A DNA stretch of 11,837 nucleotides. Origin: Gemmatimonadota bacterium (lineage in GTDB: Bacteria; Gemmatimonadota; Gemmatimonadetes; Longimicrobiales; RSA9). The notes under the pieces are model-generated. The model did no database searches, was not told where the DNA came from, and saw nothing but the letters and a program-made list of their open reading frames with translations. Below, one piece after another: positions 1 through 6,828 of the stretch. The DNA lies in contig JACQPS010000230.1 in assembly GCA_016207445.1 (NCBI GenBank), positions 1 through 11,837 on the forward strand, written 5' to 3'. The position numbers and the translations under genes were made by a program. The first letter of the stretch is position 1, and every line of letters starts with the position of its first letter.

Positions 1-1047
1 CAGCGGCTAGCGCTCTGGCTCGCGCAGCTTCTGGTGTGCGAGCGGCCGCAAGGCGAGCCGGCCGAGCCGTGCGGCCGCTGCCAGCACTGCCGCTTCGCGC
101 TCCGTCTGGAGCACCCGGACGTCCACTGGTTCTTCCCCCTCCCCCGCCCGAAGGTCTCGGGCGGCCCCGAAAAGCTCGGCGAGGCGCTGGAGGACGCGCG
201 CGCCGCCGAGCTGGAGGCGCGCCGCGCGGACCCCTACCGCGCCATCGCACCCGGCGAGCCCGTCGGCATCTACCTGGCGCAGGTGCGCACGCTGCGGCAG
301 CGCGCCTTCGCCCGCCCCGCGCTCGCACGCCGCAAGGTATTCCTGGTCGGCGACGCCGAGCTGCTCGTCCCCCAGGAAGCGAGCCCCGAGGCCGCGAACG
401 CGCTGCTCAAGCTGCTGGAAGAGCCCCCGCCCGAAACCACGCTCCTCCTCACGGCCAGCGATCCGGACGCGCTACTCCCCACCATCCGATCCCGCGTGCT
501 GCCGGTGCGGCTGCGGCCGCTTCCCGAGGACGACGTCGTCCGCTTCCTCGTGACCGAGCGCAGCGAGGGGCCGGAGCGCGCACGCCTCGTCGCCCGCATG
601 GCCCAGGGCTCCATCGGGCGCGCCCTCGCCTTCCTGCCCGGCGATGGCGAGCCCGGCCCGCTCGAGGCGCTGCGCCAGAACGCGAAGACGCTGCTCGCCG
701 CCGCCGCCGCTGCCGCACCGCTCCCCCGCCACGCCGCCGCGCACGCGCTGGCCGCCTGGGGCGCGCGCGCGGGCTTCAGCGACCTGCTCGAGGCGCTCAC
801 GCTCTGGCTCCGCGATCTCGCGGCCGCCGCGGCCGGCGCCCAGGACGCCGTCGTCTACACCGACGAGCGCGAGTTCCTGGCCGAGCTCGCGCGGCGCCAC
901 CCCCACGCCGCCGCGGCCGTGCCCGAGGCCGTCCGGGTGGTGGAGGAGGCCCACGCACTGGCGCAGAACAACGTCAATCCCCAGCTCGCCCTGGCCTGGC
1001 TGCTGCGCCGCCTGCACGGCGCGCTGGCCGCGGCGGCGGCGGCCTGA
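1..1047 (+). CDS. holB: DNA polymerase III delta' subunit (clamp loader), 5'-truncated by the window edge
   Basis: Delta' is part of the clamp loader that opens the beta sliding clamp and places it on primed DNA in the cytoplasm. The frame is open from base 1, so the N-terminus lies outside the window; a GTG at 34 is internal, not the start. The visible 348 residues begin with the zinc module: Cys13, then Cys24, Cys27 and Cys30 in PCGRCQHC. The clamp-loader block NALLKLLEEPP follows near residues 132-142, then TASDPDALLPTIRSR. The SRC signature of clamp-loader ATPases appears here as SRV. The C-terminal third is the alanine-rich helical collar region and ends QNNVNPQLALAWLL plus an Ala tail. 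The gene is followed by 170 bases of leader and then moaC. The family assignment rests on the zinc module together with the LLKLLEEPP/TIRSR blocks and is secure. The P-loop region is outside the window and cannot be judged. Confidence 0.93.
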   Translation, partial: QRLALWLAQLLVCERPQGEPAEPCGRCQHCRFALRLEHPDVHWFFPLPRPKVSGGPEKLGEALEDARAAELEARRADPYRAIAPGEPVGIYLAQVRTLRQRAFARPALARRKVFLVGDAELLVPQEASPEAANALLKLLEEPPPETTLLLTASDPDALLPTIRSRVLPVRLRPLPEDDVVRFLVTERSEGPERARLVARMAQGSIGRALAFLPGDGEPGPLEALRQNAKTLLAAAAAAAPLPRHAAAHALAAWGARAGFSDLLEALTLWLRDLAAAAAGAQDAVVYTDEREFLAELARRHPHAAAAVPEAVRVVEEAHALAQNNVNPQLALAWLLRRLHGALAAAAAA

Positions 1048-1106
1048 GTCCGATTCCCTAAGTGCTGGTCCTGCCGCCTCTTAAACATTTGTAGGCGACG
1101 CCGCGC

Positions 1107-1135
1107 TGGACCCCGCTGCGCGCAGGTGCTATCTT
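1107..1135 (+). promoter_or_regulatory. candidate sigma70-type promoter of moaC
   Basis: TGGACC at 1107-1112 and TATCTT at 1130-1135 are separated by 17 bases; each hexamer matches four of six consensus positions. Transcription would start near 1142, so that the leader consists of the two tandem hairpins followed by the moaC ribosome binding site. The same TATCTT followed by G(G/C)GGG occurs before the gene that starts at 10702, which supports the -10 call. The -35 is weak. Confidence 0.4.
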
Positions 1136-1143
1136 GGGGGCCA

Positions 1144-1206
1144 GGCCGGCTGCAAGCCGGCCGCGTCGCATCGAGGCCGGCCCGAAAGCCGGCCGAATCG
1201 CATCTG
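1144..1206 (+). repeat. two tandem imperfect 31-32-bp repeats, each a GC-rich hairpin, in the moaC leader
   Basis: The first copy (1144-1174) opens with GGCCGGCT, loop GCA, AGCCGGCC. The second (1175-1206) opens with GGCCGGC, loop CCGAAA, GCCGGCC. Both stems are perfect and both are followed by a similar tail (GCGTCGCATC and GAATCGCATC). The pair ends 2 bases before the GGGAGG of moaC. The loops and tails differ, so this is a tandem duplication that has diverged or been selected for structure. It does not resemble the molybdenum-cofactor riboswitch as I know it; a transcript-stability or attenuation role is inference. Confidence 0.75.
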
Positions 1207-1217
1207 GGAGGCGCGCC

Positions 1218-1700
1218 TTGGCCGAGCCGACGCACCTGGATCCCGCGGGCCGGCCGCGCATGGTGGACGTGGGCGAAAAGGAGGTCACGGCGCGGGCGGC
1301 CGTGGCCGAAGGCCGGCTGGTGATGTCGCCGGCGACGCTGGCGGCGCTGAAGGAGGGCCGCGCCGCGAAGGGGGATGCGCTGGTGGTCGCGCAGATCGCC
1401 GGCATCCAGGCGGCGAAGCGGACGTGGGATCTCATCCCGCTGTGTCACCCGCTGCCGCTCAGCAACGTGGACGTGCAGGTGGAGCCGGACGAGGCGCTGC
1501 CGGGCCTGCGGGTGCGGGCCACGGTCCGGGTGGAGGCGCGCACGGGCGTGGAGATGGAGGCGTTGACCGCGGTCGCTATGGCGCTGCTCACCGCCTACGA
1601 CATGCTGAAGGCACTCGACCGGGAAATGCGACTGGAAGGGATTCACCTCGTCCGCAAATCGGGCGGCCGGAGCGGATCCTGGGAGAGCAGACAGACATGA
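1218..1700 (+). CDS. moaC: cyclic pyranopterin monophosphate synthase MoaC
   Basis: MoaC acts with MoaA in the first step of molybdenum cofactor synthesis, converting 3',8-cyclo-7,8-dihydro-GTP to cyclic pyranopterin monophosphate in the cytoplasm. I chose the TTG at 1218 because GGGAGG lies 7 bases upstream and the product is then 160 residues, close to the usual length (about 161 in E. coli). Another in-frame TTG at 1134 would translate the hairpin leader. Family landmarks: MVDVGEKEVTARAAVAEG at 15-32, Lys51, IAGIQAAKRTWDLIPLCHPL at 60-79 with His77, RTGVEMEALTAV at 108-119, YDMLKALD at 127-134 with Asp128 and Lys131, and the C-terminal KSGGRSGSW. The catalytic Lys51, Asp128 and Lys131 fall at the positions I know for E. 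coli. No other moa or mob gene is in view, so moaC appears separated from the rest of the pathway. Its stop overlaps an ATG in the frame of the next gene. Confidence 0.96.
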   Translation: MAEPTHLDPAGRPRMVDVGEKEVTARAAVAEGRLVMSPATLAALKEGRAAKGDALVVAQIAGIQAAKRTWDLIPLCHPLPLSNVDVQVEPDEALPGLRVRATVRVEARTGVEMEALTAVAMALLTAYDMLKALDREMRLEGIHLVRKSGGRSGSWESRQT

Positions 1701-1867
1701 GCGGGTTTCGTACGAGTTCTTCTGTCGCCGTGCGCCGCACCGAACCGGGTCGGCCGCCGGAGGCGCGCGCCGCGCGGGCTGCTGCGCCGCGCCCCGGCCG
1801 CGCCCCGTACCTGAAGGCCATGGATTCCGCTGACGCGGCCGCGCGCCGGCACCACAGGGGCGCACAC

Positions 1868-2551
1868 ATGCACGCGGTGCCCTGGCAGTGGAATTACCGG
1901 TACATGGGGCCGGTGCAGCGGGTGCTCGCGGCCGCATGGCACGCGGCGCCGAACCTGCTCGGCGCCCTCGTCCTGATCGGCGCCGGATTCCTGGTCGGCA
2001 TGCGACTGGCCGACGGCGCGGAGTCCGCGCTCGCAGGCAGCGAGCTGCGCGAGAGCGTGCGCAAGGCGGAGATGTCGTTGCGGGCGCGCGTGGGCGAGCT
2101 CGAGCTGGCGCGGCTCGAGGTCGCGCGACTCTCGCGCATCCTGGACAACTCCGAGCGCTACCGCATTCCGGCGGACCTGGCGGCGGAGATCTACGACGCC
2201 GCCCTCTCCGAAGGCATCGATCCCGCGCTCGCCTATGGGCTGGTGCACGCCGAAAGCCGCTTCGCCCGCCACGCGATCAGCCCGAAAGGGGCCGTGGGGC
2301 TGACCCAGGTCATGCCCATGACCGCTTCCCTCCTGGAGCCCCAGCTCGAGTATGATGACCTGTTCGAGCGCGAGACGAACCTCCGGCTCGGATTCCGCTA
2401 TCTGCGCATGATGCTGGAGAGGTACGGCGGGAACCTCGAGCTCGCGCTGCTCGCCTACAACCGCGGACCCGGCACGGTGGACTCGATCCGGGGTCGCGGC
2501 GGGAACCCGGATAACGGGTATGCGGAGACCGTGCTGAGGCATCGGCAGTAG
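1868..2551 (+). CDS. membrane-anchored SLT-type lytic transglycosylase
   Basis: This is a murein lytic transglycosylase that cleaves the MurNAc-GlcNAc bond in the periplasm. With the ATG at 1868 it has 227 residues: a short cytoplasmic start, one membrane segment (about 28-48, NLLGALVLIGAGFLVG), a likely coiled coil (about 52-95, rich in E/L/R/A), then the SLT domain (about 96-225). Diagnostic motifs are HAESRF with catalytic Glu129, SPKGAVGLTQVMP at 138-150 and LAYNRGPG at 195-202. The start is uncertain. AGGGG with 7-base spacing precedes 1868. An in-frame ATG at 1697 overlaps the moaC stop as ATGA and has GGAG 11 bases upstream; it would add 57 residues rich in Arg, Ala and Pro, with early codons (TTT, CGT, AGT, TCT) unlike the rest of the gene. 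I prefer 1868. It is probably co-transcribed with moaC, though no functional link is known. It converges with the minus-strand gene ending at 2627. Confidence 0.88.
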   Translation: MHAVPWQWNYRYMGPVQRVLAAAWHAAPNLLGALVLIGAGFLVGMRLADGAESALAGSELRESVRKAEMSLRARVGELELARLEVARLSRILDNSERYRIPADLAAEIYDAALSEGIDPALAYGLVHAESRFARHAISPKGAVGLTQVMPMTASLLEPQLEYDDLFERETNLRLGFRYLRMMLERYGGNLELALLAYNRGPGTVDSIRGRGGNPDNGYAETVLRHRQ

Positions 2552-2626
2552 AGACGGCCACGGGCAGGGGAACGGGATCGGGGGATAGGGCCAGCGCCTC
2601 GTGCAAGGCTCTGGCTCTCTTGCTGG

Positions 2627-2842
2627 TCACGCCTGGTCGCGTGGCATGCGCCGGCGCTCGACCACGGGCTCGATCTCCGCTTCCGTGATGCCGATGATCT
2701 CGCCGTCCGCGAACTCGACCAGCAGCCCGTCCCGGCCATCGGCGCTGTTCTCGGGACCCCAGCGTCCCACCACCTCGCCCACCTGCCCGTCGTAGCGGCG
2801 AGACTGCTCGTAGCGCGGATTCGTGACCATCACCCAGTACAT
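2627..2842 (-). CDS. conserved-looking 71-residue protein of unknown function
   Basis: I do not recognise this 71-residue protein. It reads as a small acidic beta-rich domain (QVGEVVGRWGPENSADGRDG, then LLVEFADGEIIGITEAEIEPV), like the compact beta-barrels that sit in ribosomal or SH3-like folds; that resemblance is impressionistic. It has no signal peptide, membrane segment or cysteine. The case for a real gene is a canonical AGGAG 7 bases before the ATG (2850-2854), good hydrophobic/charged alternation and a placement that fits between neighbours. It follows the LysM transglycosylase by 66 bases on the same strand and may be its operon partner, but an intervening hairpin (2851-2884) occludes the ribosome binding site, so its translation may be controlled separately. 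Confidence 0.72.
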   Translation of the reverse strand: MYWVMVTNPRYEQSRRYDGQVGEVVGRWGPENSADGRDGLLVEFADGEIIGITEAEIEPVVERRRMPRDQA

Positions 2843-2850
2843 GCCTCGTC

Positions 2851-2884
2851 TCCTGCGCGCGTCCCCCGGACGCGCAGCGCAGGA
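2851..2884 (-). promoter_or_regulatory. hairpin sequestering the ribosome binding site of the 71-residue gene
   Basis: TCCTGCGCGCGTCC at 2851-2864 pairs across a 3-base loop with GGACGCGCAGCGCAGGA at 2868-2884, giving 14 pairs with one 3-base bulge. On the minus strand, the 3' arm ends in AGGA, which is part of the AGGAG Shine-Dalgarno (2850-2854), and the 5' arm supplies the TCCT that covers it. There is no T-tract after the stem, so a Rho-independent terminator is less likely than translational control or a Rho-dependent/processing stem. The function is inferred; the pairing is plain in the sequence. Confidence 0.6.
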
Positions 2885-2908
2885 GTCAAGCCAGAACCAT
2901 AGCGGTTG

Positions 2909-4234
2909 TCAGGTGCGGACGCGTAGACGCTGGCCGGGGAGGATGCGGCTGCCGCCCAGCTCGTTCCACGACTGCAGCTGGCGAATGCTGACGTCGTACC
3001 TGCGGGCGACGTCCCAGAGCGTATCGCCCCGGCGCACCCGGTAGATCGTCCAGTCCGCGCCGGCGGTGCGCGTGGACGCACCCGGCACGTGCAGGCGCCG
3101 CCCGGCGCGCAGCCGCTCGGGACGTACGCCGCCGTTCGCCGCCTGTAGTGCGCGCACCGAGATGCCGTAGCGGCGAGCAATGCCCCACAGCGTCTCGCCG
3201 CGGCGCACCGTGTGGTGCGCCGTGGCGAGACGCACCCGCTTCGCTTCCGCCTCGCGGCGTTCGAGCGCGAGTTGCGTCTCCCGATATACGCGCGCGAAGG
3301 TCTGCGCGAACACCTGCCGGCGTCCCGACGGAATCCGCACGGCCTGGAGCTCGCCGGCCGGTGCCACACCCGCGATCAGGTGCGGGTTCAGTTCCTTCAC
3401 CTCGGACTCGTCCACCCCCGCCGCGCGCGCAACCGTTTCGAGGTGCGTGCCGCCCGGCACCTGCACGGTGTCGAACGCGAGCGGCAGCTGATACTCGAGC
3501 TCGTGGAAGCCGTACCTGACGGGGTCCTTGCCGATGTGCCCGGCCGCCAGCATGAGCGGCACGTAATTCCTCGCTTCCTCCGGCAGGTAGGGCGCGATCC
3601 GCCAGAACAGCGCGTCGTCCCCAGCTGCGCCGCCCGCGTGCTCCCGCAGCAGGCGCGCGACCCGGTTCTCGCCCGTGTTGTACGCCGCCGCCGCCAGGTA
3701 CCAGCTCCCGAAGCGCGCGTACAGCTCCTGCAGGTAGTCCAGGGCCGCGTCTGTCGACGCCAGCGGGTCCCGCCGCTCGTCCACCTGATCGTCCACGACC
3801 AGGCCGTACCGTCGGGCTGTCTCCGCGATGAATTGCCAGATGCCCGACGCCCGCGCCCGTGAGTACGCCCGCGGCGAAAAGCCGCTCTCGATCAGCGCCA
3901 GATACACCAGATCCTCCGGCATCCCGCGCTCCCGCAGCTTCCCGCCGATCATCGGCGCGTACCGCCCCGACCGCTCCAGCCAAAGCTCCGTTTTCTCGCG
4001 GTTCCGGCCGGCCAGGAAGTCGAGCCATTGTTCGACCCGCGCGTTGTACGTGACCGGCACGTCCCAGCGCGGCTCCGGCAGCTCCACCTCCCCCAGCTCC
4101 TCCAGGATCGCTTCCACCGGCGTCGGCTCCTGCGCGGCCGGCGCACGGCGAGAGATGGCCCACGCCGTCAGTAGTGCCAGCGTCAGTACCAGCGCGCCCA
4201 GCCCGAGCGCGTGCAGGTAGCGGCGTCCGGTCAT
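2909..4234 (-). CDS. membrane-anchored MltD-type lytic transglycosylase with two LysM domains
   Basis: A 441-residue murein lytic transglycosylase. Residues 9-28 (ALGLGALVLTLALLTAWAIS) form a membrane anchor or uncleaved signal without a lipobox cysteine. The catalytic SLT domain runs from about 80 to 230. It carries KLRERGMPEDLVYLALIESG with catalytic Glu116, then SPRAYSRARASGIWQFI, FGSWYLAAAAYNTGENRV and ARNYVPLMLAA, the standard MltD set. A linker region with a degenerate LysM-like stretch (about 255-305) follows, then two clear LysM peptidoglycan-binding domains at about 340-384 (HTVRRGETLWGIARRYGI) and 397-440 (YRVRRGDTLWDVARRYDV). I chose the ATG at 4234 because AAAGG lies 7 bases upstream and the hydrophobic segment is then N-terminal; an ATG at 4324 would add 30 residues inside the promoter region. 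It is a paralogue of the next gene upstream (4460-6124) but is separated from it by a terminator and a likely ECF promoter. Confidence 0.94.
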   Translation of the reverse strand: MTGRRYLHALGLGALVLTLALLTAWAISRRAPAAQEPTPVEAILEELGEVELPEPRWDVPVTYNARVEQWLDFLAGRNREKTELWLERSGRYAPMIGGKLRERGMPEDLVYLALIESGFSPRAYSRARASGIWQFIAETARRYGLVVDDQVDERRDPLASTDAALDYLQELYARFGSWYLAAAAYNTGENRVARLLREHAGGAAGDDALFWRIAPYLPEEARNYVPLMLAAGHIGKDPVRYGFHELEYQLPLAFDTVQVPGGTHLETVARAAGVDESEVKELNPHLIAGVAPAGELQAVRIPSGRRQVFAQTFARVYRETQLALERREAEAKRVRLATAHHTVRRGETLWGIARRYGISVRALQAANGGVRPERLRAGRRLHVPGASTRTAGADWTIYRVRRGDTLWDVARRYDVSIRQLQSWNELGGSRILPGQRLRVRT

Positions 4235-4306
4235 TGCCCTGCCTTTCGCCTGATTCCCCGAAACGGAGGCGGCCGCCCGAACAGGCGCGGCCGGTGTGCT
4301 TATTGG

Positions 4307-4332
4307 TACGCCTCCCACAAACATTTGTTCCA
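4307..4332 (-). promoter_or_regulatory. candidate ECF-sigma-type promoter of the two-LysM transglycosylase gene
   Basis: Read on the minus strand, TGGAAC (4332-4327), 16 bases, then CGTA (4310-4307). This layout matches the general ECF form (GGAAC or GAAAC, 16-17 bases, CGTA/CGTC) known for SigW/SigE-like envelope-stress sigma factors. It lies between the terminator of the upstream gene and the start at 4234, giving a leader of about 65 bases. No sigma factor gene is in the window. The match is short, so chance is possible. Confidence 0.4.
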
Positions 4333-4341
4333 GAGCCGCAG

Positions 4342-4383
4342 AAAAAACGCCTGCCAGGGGCTGCCGTACGCGTCAGGGCAGGC
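4342..4383 (-). terminator. intrinsic terminator of the three-LysM lipoprotein transglycosylase gene
   Basis: On the minus strand, GCCTGCC (4383-4377) pairs with GGCAGGC (4355-4349) around a 21-base loop that can itself pair CTG with CAG, followed by CG and six T (4347-4342). It lies 77-118 bases after the stop of the gene ending at 4460. The run of six A on the plus strand is rare in this GC-rich window, which strengthens the call. It separates the two paralogous transglycosylase genes into different transcripts. Confidence 0.7.
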
Positions 4384-4459
4384 AGGGCGGGATCCCTCGG
4401 CCGCTCACGCGAGCGCGGGAGGCGGGCCGGGATGGGTTGGACGGCCGACTGGGCGCGGC

Positions 4460-6124
4460 TCAGCTCCCGGCCCGCACCTCGACGCGGTCGCCGGGGCGAA
4501 GCACGGCGTCGTGCGCGAGGCTGTTCCACTCCATGAGTTGGCGGGTGGTGACGCCGTGGCGGCGGGCAATGGTCCAGAGCGTATCGCCGGGCTGCACGCG
4601 GTAGACGATGACGCGCGGTCCCGGCGGGCCGAGCAGGAGCTTCTGCCCGGGCATGATGCGGGTGCCGGAGCCGAGCGCGTTCCAGGTGCGCAACTGCGAA
4701 ACCGTGACGCCGAAGCGCTCGGCGATGGACCACAGGCTGTCGCCGCTGCGCACGCGGTACGTGCGCGGCTTGCTCGACGATTGCTTGCGGGGCGGCGGCG
4801 CGGCCTGCGCGGAGCCACTCTGGCCACGGTGGCCGTCGGTTGCACTGCCGTCGTTGCCAGGGGACGGGATGGCGACGCCGACGCCGCCCGTCGCCGGGCT
4901 CGCCTTGGCCGCGGCGCGGTCCAGGTCCGCGGTTGTGGGAATCGCCCCGCCGCCGCTGCGGGAGATGATCAGGCGCCGCCCCGCGGCGAGCGAACGCGGA
5001 CGGCGGATTCCGTTCAACTCCTGGAGCGCGGCCACGGTCGTGCCGTAGCGCGCCGCGATGCCGGATAGGGTCTCGCCGCGTCGGACCACGTGCTCGAGCA
5101 GGCGTACCCGCTGCTTCGGCGGAATGCTCTCGAAGGCCGTCACGATGGTCCGGCCGGTTCCGGGCGGCACGCGCAGGGCGAAGGTCCGCCCGGGCGGCGT
5201 GACGCCGCGGTGCAAGTGCGGGTTGAGCAGGAACAGTTCGTCGGCGGAGACCGCCGCGGCGCGCGCGAGCACCGTCAGCTCGACGGCGTCCGGGATGGGG
5301 ACGACGTCGAAGCTCTCGGCGGGGTTCGGCTCGATCCTGCTGAATCCGTAGCGATCGCGGTATTTTGCGAGAATGGCCGCGGCCAGGAGCTTCGGCACGT
5401 AGTTGCGCGTCTCGCTCGGCAGCGCGTCCTCGATGCTCCAGAAGAGCGAGTCGTGTCCGCGCGCGCCGTCGAAGCGATCGCGCAGCAACCGCTCGACCCG
5501 CATCTCGCCGCTGTTGTATGCGGCGGCGGCCAGATACCAGCTGCCGAAGTCGGCGTACAGATCCTGCAGGTAGTTGAGCGCGGCCTCCGTGGCGGCGACG
5601 GGGTCGCGTCGCTCGTCCACGTAATGGGAGACCTCGAGGCCGTAGCGACGCGCCGTCCCCTGGATGAACTGCCAGATGCCGACGGCGCGGGCGCGCGAGT
5701 ACGCACGTGGCGAGAAGCCGCTCTCGATCAGCGCAAGGTAGATGAGATCCTGGGGCATGCCGCGCTCGCGCAGCTTGCCACGGATCAGGTGCTCGTAGCG
5801 TCCCATCCGTTGCAGGTAGAGCTGGAACCACTGGCGGTGGCGGTTCTGGAAGTACTCCATCCAGAACAGCACGCGCTCGTTTACGTGGATGGGGATATCG
5901 AAATCGCCCGGGTTCACCGGGAGGGTCGCGGGGGCGGCGTCGTCCACCACGGCATCGGCTTCGGAGGCGGCGCGCTCGGCCTCGGCCTCCTCGATTTGAA
6001 ACGCGCGCTCCTCCACGCCGAGGGGCGGGTCGGGCTCGGGCAGCTCGGGCGGGGGCGTGAGCCCGGGAGCGCACGCCCCCAGGGCGAGGCCCATGAGAAG
6101 CACCAGCCGGATCGTCCGGTTCAT
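4460..6124 (-). CDS. lipoprotein MltD-type lytic transglycosylase with three LysM domains
   Basis: A 554-residue murein lytic transglycosylase likely anchored to the outer membrane. The N-terminus NRTIRLVLLMGLALGAC is a lipoprotein signal with lipobox LGAC and lipidated Cys18; Ala follows the Cys, so the Lol retention signal (Asp) is absent. An acidic/proline linker (20-75) precedes the SLT domain (about 95-255). Its motifs are KLRERGMPQDLIYLALIESG with catalytic Glu134, SPRAYSRARAVGIWQFI and FGSWYLAAAAYNSGEMRV. A LysM-like stretch lies near 278-322, then three LysM domains at about 344-387, 455-498 and 507-551, the first separated from the others by a Ser/Pro/Gly/Ala-rich spacer (388-454). 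E. coli MltD has the same plan with fewer LysM units. The ATG at 6124 is 4 bases after the upstream stop; TTG at 6136 is the alternative. No strong Shine-Dalgarno is present (TTGAG only), so translational coupling to the upstream gene is likely. It ends before the terminator at 4342-4383. Confidence 0.95.
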   Translation of the reverse strand: MNRTIRLVLLMGLALGACAPGLTPPPELPEPDPPLGVEERAFQIEEAEAERAASEADAVVDDAAPATLPVNPGDFDIPIHVNERVLFWMEYFQNRHRQWFQLYLQRMGRYEHLIRGKLRERGMPQDLIYLALIESGFSPRAYSRARAVGIWQFIQGTARRYGLEVSHYVDERRDPVAATEAALNYLQDLYADFGSWYLAAAAYNSGEMRVERLLRDRFDGARGHDSLFWSIEDALPSETRNYVPKLLAAAILAKYRDRYGFSRIEPNPAESFDVVPIPDAVELTVLARAAAVSADELFLLNPHLHRGVTPPGRTFALRVPPGTGRTIVTAFESIPPKQRVRLLEHVVRRGETLSGIAARYGTTVAALQELNGIRRPRSLAAGRRLIISRSGGGAIPTTADLDRAAAKASPATGGVGVAIPSPGNDGSATDGHRGQSGSAQAAPPPRKQSSSKPRTYRVRSGDSLWSIAERFGVTVSQLRTWNALGSGTRIMPGQKLLLGPPGPRVIVYRVQPGDTLWTIARRHGVTTRQLMEWNSLAHDAVLRPGDRVEVRAGS

Positions 6125-6128
6125 TGGC

Positions 6129-6764
6129 TCAATCAATGGTTGCGAGATAGTTGCCCAGCTTCCGGTTGAGCGCGTTCAGCACCGCCAGCACGGCGGCGCG
6201 CAGCGTGTCGGAGGCTGCAAGCGCGGTGCCCACGAAGTGCTGCGGGGGCGTGGTGAAAGAGGTCAGGGAAGCCACGACCAGGTCGGCATCGAACGCCCGC
6301 ACCTGCTTCACGCCGGTCAGACGCAGGCCGAGCGTGCCGCCGGTGACGCGCTCGAGCGCGAGCAGCGCCGCGGTCGCGGCCGTGCGCATCTCGATCAGCC
6401 CGCCCGCCTCGCCGACCGCTTCACCCGTGTGATTCGTCCCGTGCCACTCCAGCACCACACGGACGCGCTGGCGACCATCCGGCTCGGCGCTGCGGTCGGT
6501 GCGCTCGAAGCGCACGCGACGCCGCGCCGGTCCCTCGCCATGCACCGCCACCTCGACGGGCACCTCGGACGACTCGATCCCGAGCGCGCTCAGCGCCGCT
6601 CTCGCGGCCCCCTCGAGCTGCGCACGCGGCGCCTCCGGCTCGCAAATGATCCAGACCGTTTCCGCCTCCTCGTCCACTACGACCCGGCGCACGCCCGCAC
6701 GCGCCTCCAGCTCCGTGCACAGGGCGCGCCGCGCGTTCGCGTCCAAAGTGGATAGGGCTGCCAC
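6129..6764 (-). CDS. 211-residue protein of unknown function, operon partner of the lipoprotein transglycosylase
   Basis: I cannot assign a family with confidence. The protein has two parts: an N-terminal domain (about 1-75, strand/helix alternation as in RRVVVDEEAETVWIICEPE) and a C-terminal domain (about 98-208). The latter contains RVRVVLEWHGTNHTGEA, then a helix MRTAATAALLALERVTGG, then LRLTGVKQVRAFDADLVVAS and AASDTLRAAVLAVLNALNRK. That strand-helix-strand-helix order recalls the LeuA regulatory/dimer domain and similar stand-alone domains, but this is a weak impression. There is no signal peptide, so it is probably cytoplasmic. I chose the GTG at 6764 because GGAG lies 8 bases upstream. 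The longer frame to ATG 6896 would start within an inverted repeat and cross the proposed promoter and DnaA box. The stop is 4 bases before the transglycosylase ATG, so the two are almost certainly co-transcribed and translationally coupled. Confidence 0.78.
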   Translation of the reverse strand: MAALSTLDANARRALCTELEARAGVRRVVVDEEAETVWIICEPEAPRAQLEGAARAALSALGIESSEVPVEVAVHGEGPARRRVRFERTDRSAEPDGRQRVRVVLEWHGTNHTGEAVGEAGGLIEMRTAATAALLALERVTGGTLGLRLTGVKQVRAFDADLVVASLTSFTTPPQHFVGTALAASDTLRAAVLAVLNALNRKLGNYLATID

Positions 6765-6828
6765 TTCCGCTGCTCCGCGACGCAAATTCTCGATCGGGTG
6801 ACGAAGGGAGAGAAGAAGAGACGGGAAC

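Noticed and set aside
2552..2626. Bidirectional terminator between the convergent genes
   Set aside because: Only weak pairings (CCAGC/GCTGG and GCCT/AGGC) with no T-tract; not enough to call. I see nothing else in this gap.
2886..6074. 1062-codon open frame on the minus strand spanning both MltD-type genes
   Set aside because: It is the shifted frame of the two real genes, rich in Arg/Ala/Pro/Gly, and has no domain logic. The true frames carry complete SLT and LysM motifs.
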